Origin: Polydactylus sextarius
Taxonomy: Eukaryota > Chordata > Actinopteri > Polynemidae
DNA: 64,000 bases
Assembly (NCBI GenBank): GCA_016801845.1
Contig: CM028910.1
Location: 14,910,629 to 14,974,628, forward strand
Direction: 5' to 3'
Made by a program: the position numbers and the translations under genes. The notes under the pieces are model-generated. The model worked only from the letters and a program-made list of their open reading frames with translations, did no database searches and was not told the origin of the DNA. Positions 59,901-64,000 of the stretch are shown here, piece after piece. Position 1 is the first letter of the stretch. Each line of letters opens with the position of its first letter.

Positions 59901-62900
59901 ATAAGTCATTGCTTTGTGATGGTGACTTAGCAGTTTCGACAGAGGTTGACGAAGATGGCAGATGAGAGGTTATTTAATTGCTGTGCAGATCTTTTGTTAT
60001 TCTCTTAGATCATATTTTTATCAATATTTCCTTTGAAAAAAGGGAAATTATCTGTCACGATATCAGGCTGTACAATAAATCTTGATCACAGAACTCTTTG
60101 ACCCCAACTCTCTACTGTAAGATTTATTTTGAAGGATATTTCATAAAAATACATAAGAAAAAAGTTGCTGTTGCTTCATCTTCTGTCGGTTGAGAAAAAA
60201 TCTTCTAAGTTAAAGGTGACAGAGAATCAAAAAACATTTTTCCCTCGTCTTTGTTGAAGAAAGGTCGTCCACCCACATTCCTTAACTGTAAAAAGATCAT
60301 TTGTCTGTCTTCCAAAGCCAGCAAAGTTACATTCATTTCAGTGTCAATGAAGGCAGCCAATCAGTGTCAAGTGCTTGCATTTCATAATGAGGTTGCCAAA
60401 TATGCCAAATAGGTGCAAAACCACACATTTAAAATCCCCCACCCTAAAATAATTTATGAGAGTTTTTAGGAAGCTTCTCAGGCATTAAGGATCCAACCAA
60501 CAGTTTATTGTGTATATGTCACATCACAGAACAAGGATCAAAACCACATTCAATCATTCTCTGTCACCTTTAATAAGGAGCAGGTCAGATCTTCAAGGGT
60601 CAATTTGTCTGCCCTAAAGAAATATCAGTCAGATACTGCTGGTAGCTGCTGCAGGGCTTTAGGAGCTTTGGTGGTCATGGTTCATCCTCTGACAGACACA
60701 CACACAGACACAGACACACACATATCCACCACTCTGAAACCACAGAAATCTCCGGCTCTGATTTGGTGGTCTATTTGTACTGAGGCCAGGGAATGAATGG
60801 GGATTCAGCGACTCAGTGTTCACTGGTGGTTGACAGACAGTAGCTGTCTCTCCTCTACATGCTGCTCTTTAAACTCAGCGAGCATCTACCCCATGCTGCT
60901 GAGTGACACACGTGCTTTCATACATACCCACACACAAATGCCTCTCACAATGGATGCCCTTCACTTTGTATGCCACAAAACATATTCTACACAGCATGCG
61001 CACAAACAAACAATATCCCCCATATGCTTCCCAAACAGTTTCCCAAAACACACACACACGTGTCTATATTTATGAGGACTGTAACCATCTGCCAAAAAAG
61101 ATGAATATTTCAGTTGAGCCATGTTTTATAGGTTGAGTAAAAGTTGTTAACATTCCAACACTCTTTGCTTAAAAAAGTCTGAACTCAAATAACAATACAA
61201 ACTGATGGAGCCTGAACACCTTTTAATTGTTTAATCATTTAATCCAGTTGTTTTTTTTACGTAATGCTGCAGTTTGTCTCCAGTAATAACATCACTGATG
61301 GTTCTGCAACCTGTGTTTTTTAAGACTCACGATTGGTGAGTGAATGATACCGAATGATGCTCATTTTTATGAATTGCTTTCTATAATAATCTGGGTACTT
61401 CCTGCTCATGTAAAGCATGTTAATGATATGACTCTCAAGTACCACAAGGTCAGTCAGCTCCTAATCAGATTGAGTCAGGAAATTGCTTCTAATTTAATAA
61501 TATCAAGTATTGGATGCCTTCCTCCCTGCCAGGATGGAAAAGGTAGAATGGGAAGTGCGGCGGCTCATTCATAACTTACAGTTACAGTATCACAATGAGG
61601 AAACGGAAACAAACATTCCAAAGGGAAAGTTGAAGATTCAACCTAAACCTGGTAAACATGAATTAACTTTACCTACAACAACATCTACACCGTCTTCAGA
61701 TTATGTTGGTAGCTCAGGTGTGATAGTAAAGTTAGCTCATTAGCTCTTATTAGGAAAACAACCAAAGTTAATAGTTGTAGCTCATCATCAGAAAAGTTCC
61801 TTACAACTACTCACCATGTTGGTCAAGGCTGGGGTAAATTAAGCTCAGGTTTGGGTTACAGTGTTGTGCTATTGAAACCATCACTATAGTGGTATACTAA
61901 AACATGTTAAGAGCATGTGTGACACATTTTTCCACAGGAATGTGTGTGTGTATGTGAGTGTGAGTTTTCATTCCCTCACAAGACACATTTAAAAGTTCTA
62001 GTCTTATCTATCTCCACTTTTTTGCTTTGTCATGTTTGATTCTATGTCTCAAGCTAACTTTTTAATTCTTATTTACACTGTTTTAACATTCAAATGCCTT
62101 CTTAGTTTTCACCTTAAGCTACATCACCATCATTTATTTTACACGAATTTATCAGCCACTTAACATAGGAATTTTGCAGCATCATTGTACAAACGTTTCA
62201 TGACACTGCAAAATTCTCATGTGGATCTAAATGTTTTTCTGAAAATAATGTTTTGCCATACTATCAGATTCATGCAAGATGTCCCTGTCAACTCTGCCTG
62301 CCTCTGCCACTCTGACTTTCCAGACCCTGCAAAATTCGTTATCCGTTTCTGAGCAAAATGCTTTGTTTCATGTCATTTCACGCTAATCTGCAGGCTTCTA
62401 AATATCTGCCATGTTACAGAAAAAAAAATGTGTGTATTGGTTTCTGTGTATGTGTGTCAGTGTGCTTTTCTAAATGTTTTTCTCCCTACATTTCAGTTCA
62501 CTCTGTCCTCAAAGTGAAGCTGTTTAGTGTGACTCTTATCGAGAAGCTGCAGCTGCTGTTGTGAGAATACCACAGCAGCCTGGAGGGACATCCGCACACA
62601 AATGCACACACACACACCCACACTCACACACACCTTGGTTTACACACACTAAGCTGACTAAGGCAGACATTTCTAAACAAGCATGAATAATAGCATGCTG
62701 TTATATTTACCTGCAATATGATATGAGCAATGGACGAGAATCTCATTTAGCTGTTCACAAATTAAGTTGCTTGCTGTGATCGTATGCTATTCGTACAGTT
62801 TTGCTACTTGTGCATCTAGACAACAGTATTCAGTGCACTGAACAGAAGTGGACATGTGATTTAATAAGGTCATAACAGGTGTTAATTATGTATTCTGTAC

Positions 62901-63045
62901 AGATTTCGACCGTGTGCCACCAACATTACCATCATTATCTATTATTTTGAATGCCAGGTGCTTAAGTTAAGTTTGATAATAGAAGCTATTGTGTTCTATA
63001 TATAAATTGTATAAATATAATTGTGCAAAAAAAAAAAAAAAAACA

Positions 63046-63071
63046 ATATTGTACAAGTCCTTGTACAATAT
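63046..63071. repeat. Perfect 12-bp inverted repeat
   Basis: ATATTGTACAAG (63046-63057) is complementary to 63060-63071 with TC between. It directly follows a poly(A) run at about 63027-63043. Confidence 0.9.
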
Positions 63072-63884
63072 GACACATATCAGACTACATACTCATCTAC
63101 TCATGGGTGATTATGTATTTCCAGTTATGGCAACATCCTTGCTATTGGTGCGCCAGCTATAATGTTACTTCCCTGACCTCCTCTGTTAATAGCATGGCCA
63201 CCTTGTAAGTTAATGGATACTGAATTTCCTCCACTGCTACAGTATGGCCTCACTATGTCTGCCATGGTTACAGCAGTGGGACCTGTGCTCTTATTCTGCT
63301 TAGATTAATGGCTCCAGCTTGGACTATTGACACAACACTTATCTTGTTTTTATGACTCCAGTGGCTTCTATCTATAAACCTTACAGGCACACGTGTGCAG
63401 AGTCACACACATAGCACCACACACACACAGTTGCTGATCTGATCTGGTCCTTTACACCACACTACCTGAGGAGAAGACTGCAGTCACACAATGATTTTTG
63501 ACACACTAAGAATAGTAGTCAAGATTTAAATAAAATGAGACATTTTTATGCCTCTGTGCTATTGACAGCCATGAGCAGATGTCTTAAGATTGTCTGAATG
63601 TCCACGCTCATGAATGAGGTAAAACCTTGAGCGAATTTCTTTTTTCAAATTTGGTGAAAACATTCACATGGACTGAAGTGATAAGAGTTTAGTTGTCAAA
63701 AGCCAAGGTCACAACGACCTTGTTGTTGTGTCATTCATACAGGTACATAAGCACTTTTTTTTAACATATATATGTATACATACTCAAATAATAAATGAAT
63801 CAAGAAGATCATCATTAGATCAATAGAGAAGAGCAATCATAATAGTTGCCACCCCAGATGAATTGCCATGTTGGAGTCAGGATC

Positions 63885-63965
63885 AGACAATCTCTATTTA
63901 TACGGCACTTTTCATACAGAGCATGTAGCACAAAGTGCTGTTCATAATAAAAGTATAAAACAAAA
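63885..63965. repeat. Probable interspersed repeat at the window edge
   Basis: TTTATACGGCACTTTTCATA followed by GCACAAAGTGCTGTTCATAA resembles, from memory, a dispersed fish repeat with the theme TTTATA-GCACTTT...AAAGTGCT. Limits and class are unresolved. Confidence 0.35.
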
Positions 63966-64000
63966 GCCATTACCCCCACCAACTCAGCTACACACATAAA

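Larger units (their letters stand above)
48666..64000 (+). other. xpr1: xpr1 intron 2 (partial, at least 15.3 kb)
   Basis: From the exon 2 donor to the window end no frame matches the next part of XPR1 (the TDEDTVKRY region), so exon 3 lies beyond 64000. The intron contains a coding relic (52868-53250), microsatellites, purine-rich DNA at about 55480-55600 and a probable repeat at the right edge. Confidence 0.75.

Noticed and set aside
61510..61743. 77-codon plus-strand frame with EWEVRRLIHNLQLQYHNE
   Set aside because: Looks somewhat protein-like, but there is only one short frame, no recognised family and no clear splice context for xpr1. Kept as intronic sequence pending a database search.
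48666..64000. Search for xpr1 exon 3 (TDEDTVKRY segment)
   Set aside because: No frame with this or the following SPX residues was found; the exon must lie beyond the window.

Overview
This window is vertebrate nuclear DNA, most likely from a teleost fish of percomorph type. The evidence is sparse coding sequence in short exons with GT-AG introns, AT-rich introns, dense (CA)n/(GT)n microsatellites, and several interspersed repeats that I recognise from memory as teleost families. No prokaryotic, organellar or viral gene was recognised, and no tRNA, rRNA or CRISPR array was seen.

Two genes are certain. The first is acbd6 (acyl-CoA-binding domain containing 6, with two ankyrin repeats). It lies on the minus strand from the start codon at 39777 to the stop codon at 9429. 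All eight coding exons can be read with matching phases and consensus splice sites, giving a 300-residue protein. The second is the 5' end of xpr1 (SPX-domain phosphate exporter) on the plus strand. Exon 1 is at 42785-42853 and exon 2 at 48614-48665; the rest of the gene lies beyond the window. The two genes are divergent, with start codons about 3.0 kb apart and CpG-dense sequence at both 5' ends.

Layout: 1-2430 is probably the 3' UTR of a plus-strand gene ending at a polyadenylation signal at 2408. By synteny with mammals (LHX4 - ACBD6 - XPR1) it could be lhx4, but no coding sequence of that gene is present. 2431-9428 is the convergent spacer (including the acbd6 3' UTR, whose end is unresolved) and contains an approximately 0.9 kb hAT-like element with 20-bp terminal inverted repeats matching at 18 positions. 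9429-39777 is acbd6; its intron 6 alone is 16.3 kb. 39778-42784 is the bidirectional intergenic region, with a CTCF-like site. 42785-64000 is xpr1 exon 1, a 5.8 kb intron 1, exon 2, and at least 15.3 kb of intron 2.

The more unusual observations are: a decayed Tc1/mariner transposase fragment in acbd6 intron 6, with lysine at the expected catalytic glutamate; an unidentified minus-strand protein-coding relic in xpr1 intron 2 (52868-53250); a nested transposon at 8247-9145; four near-perfect short hairpins; and several repeat-poor blocks that could be conserved regulatory elements acting on a neighbouring developmental gene. No wholly new multi-gene system was found.
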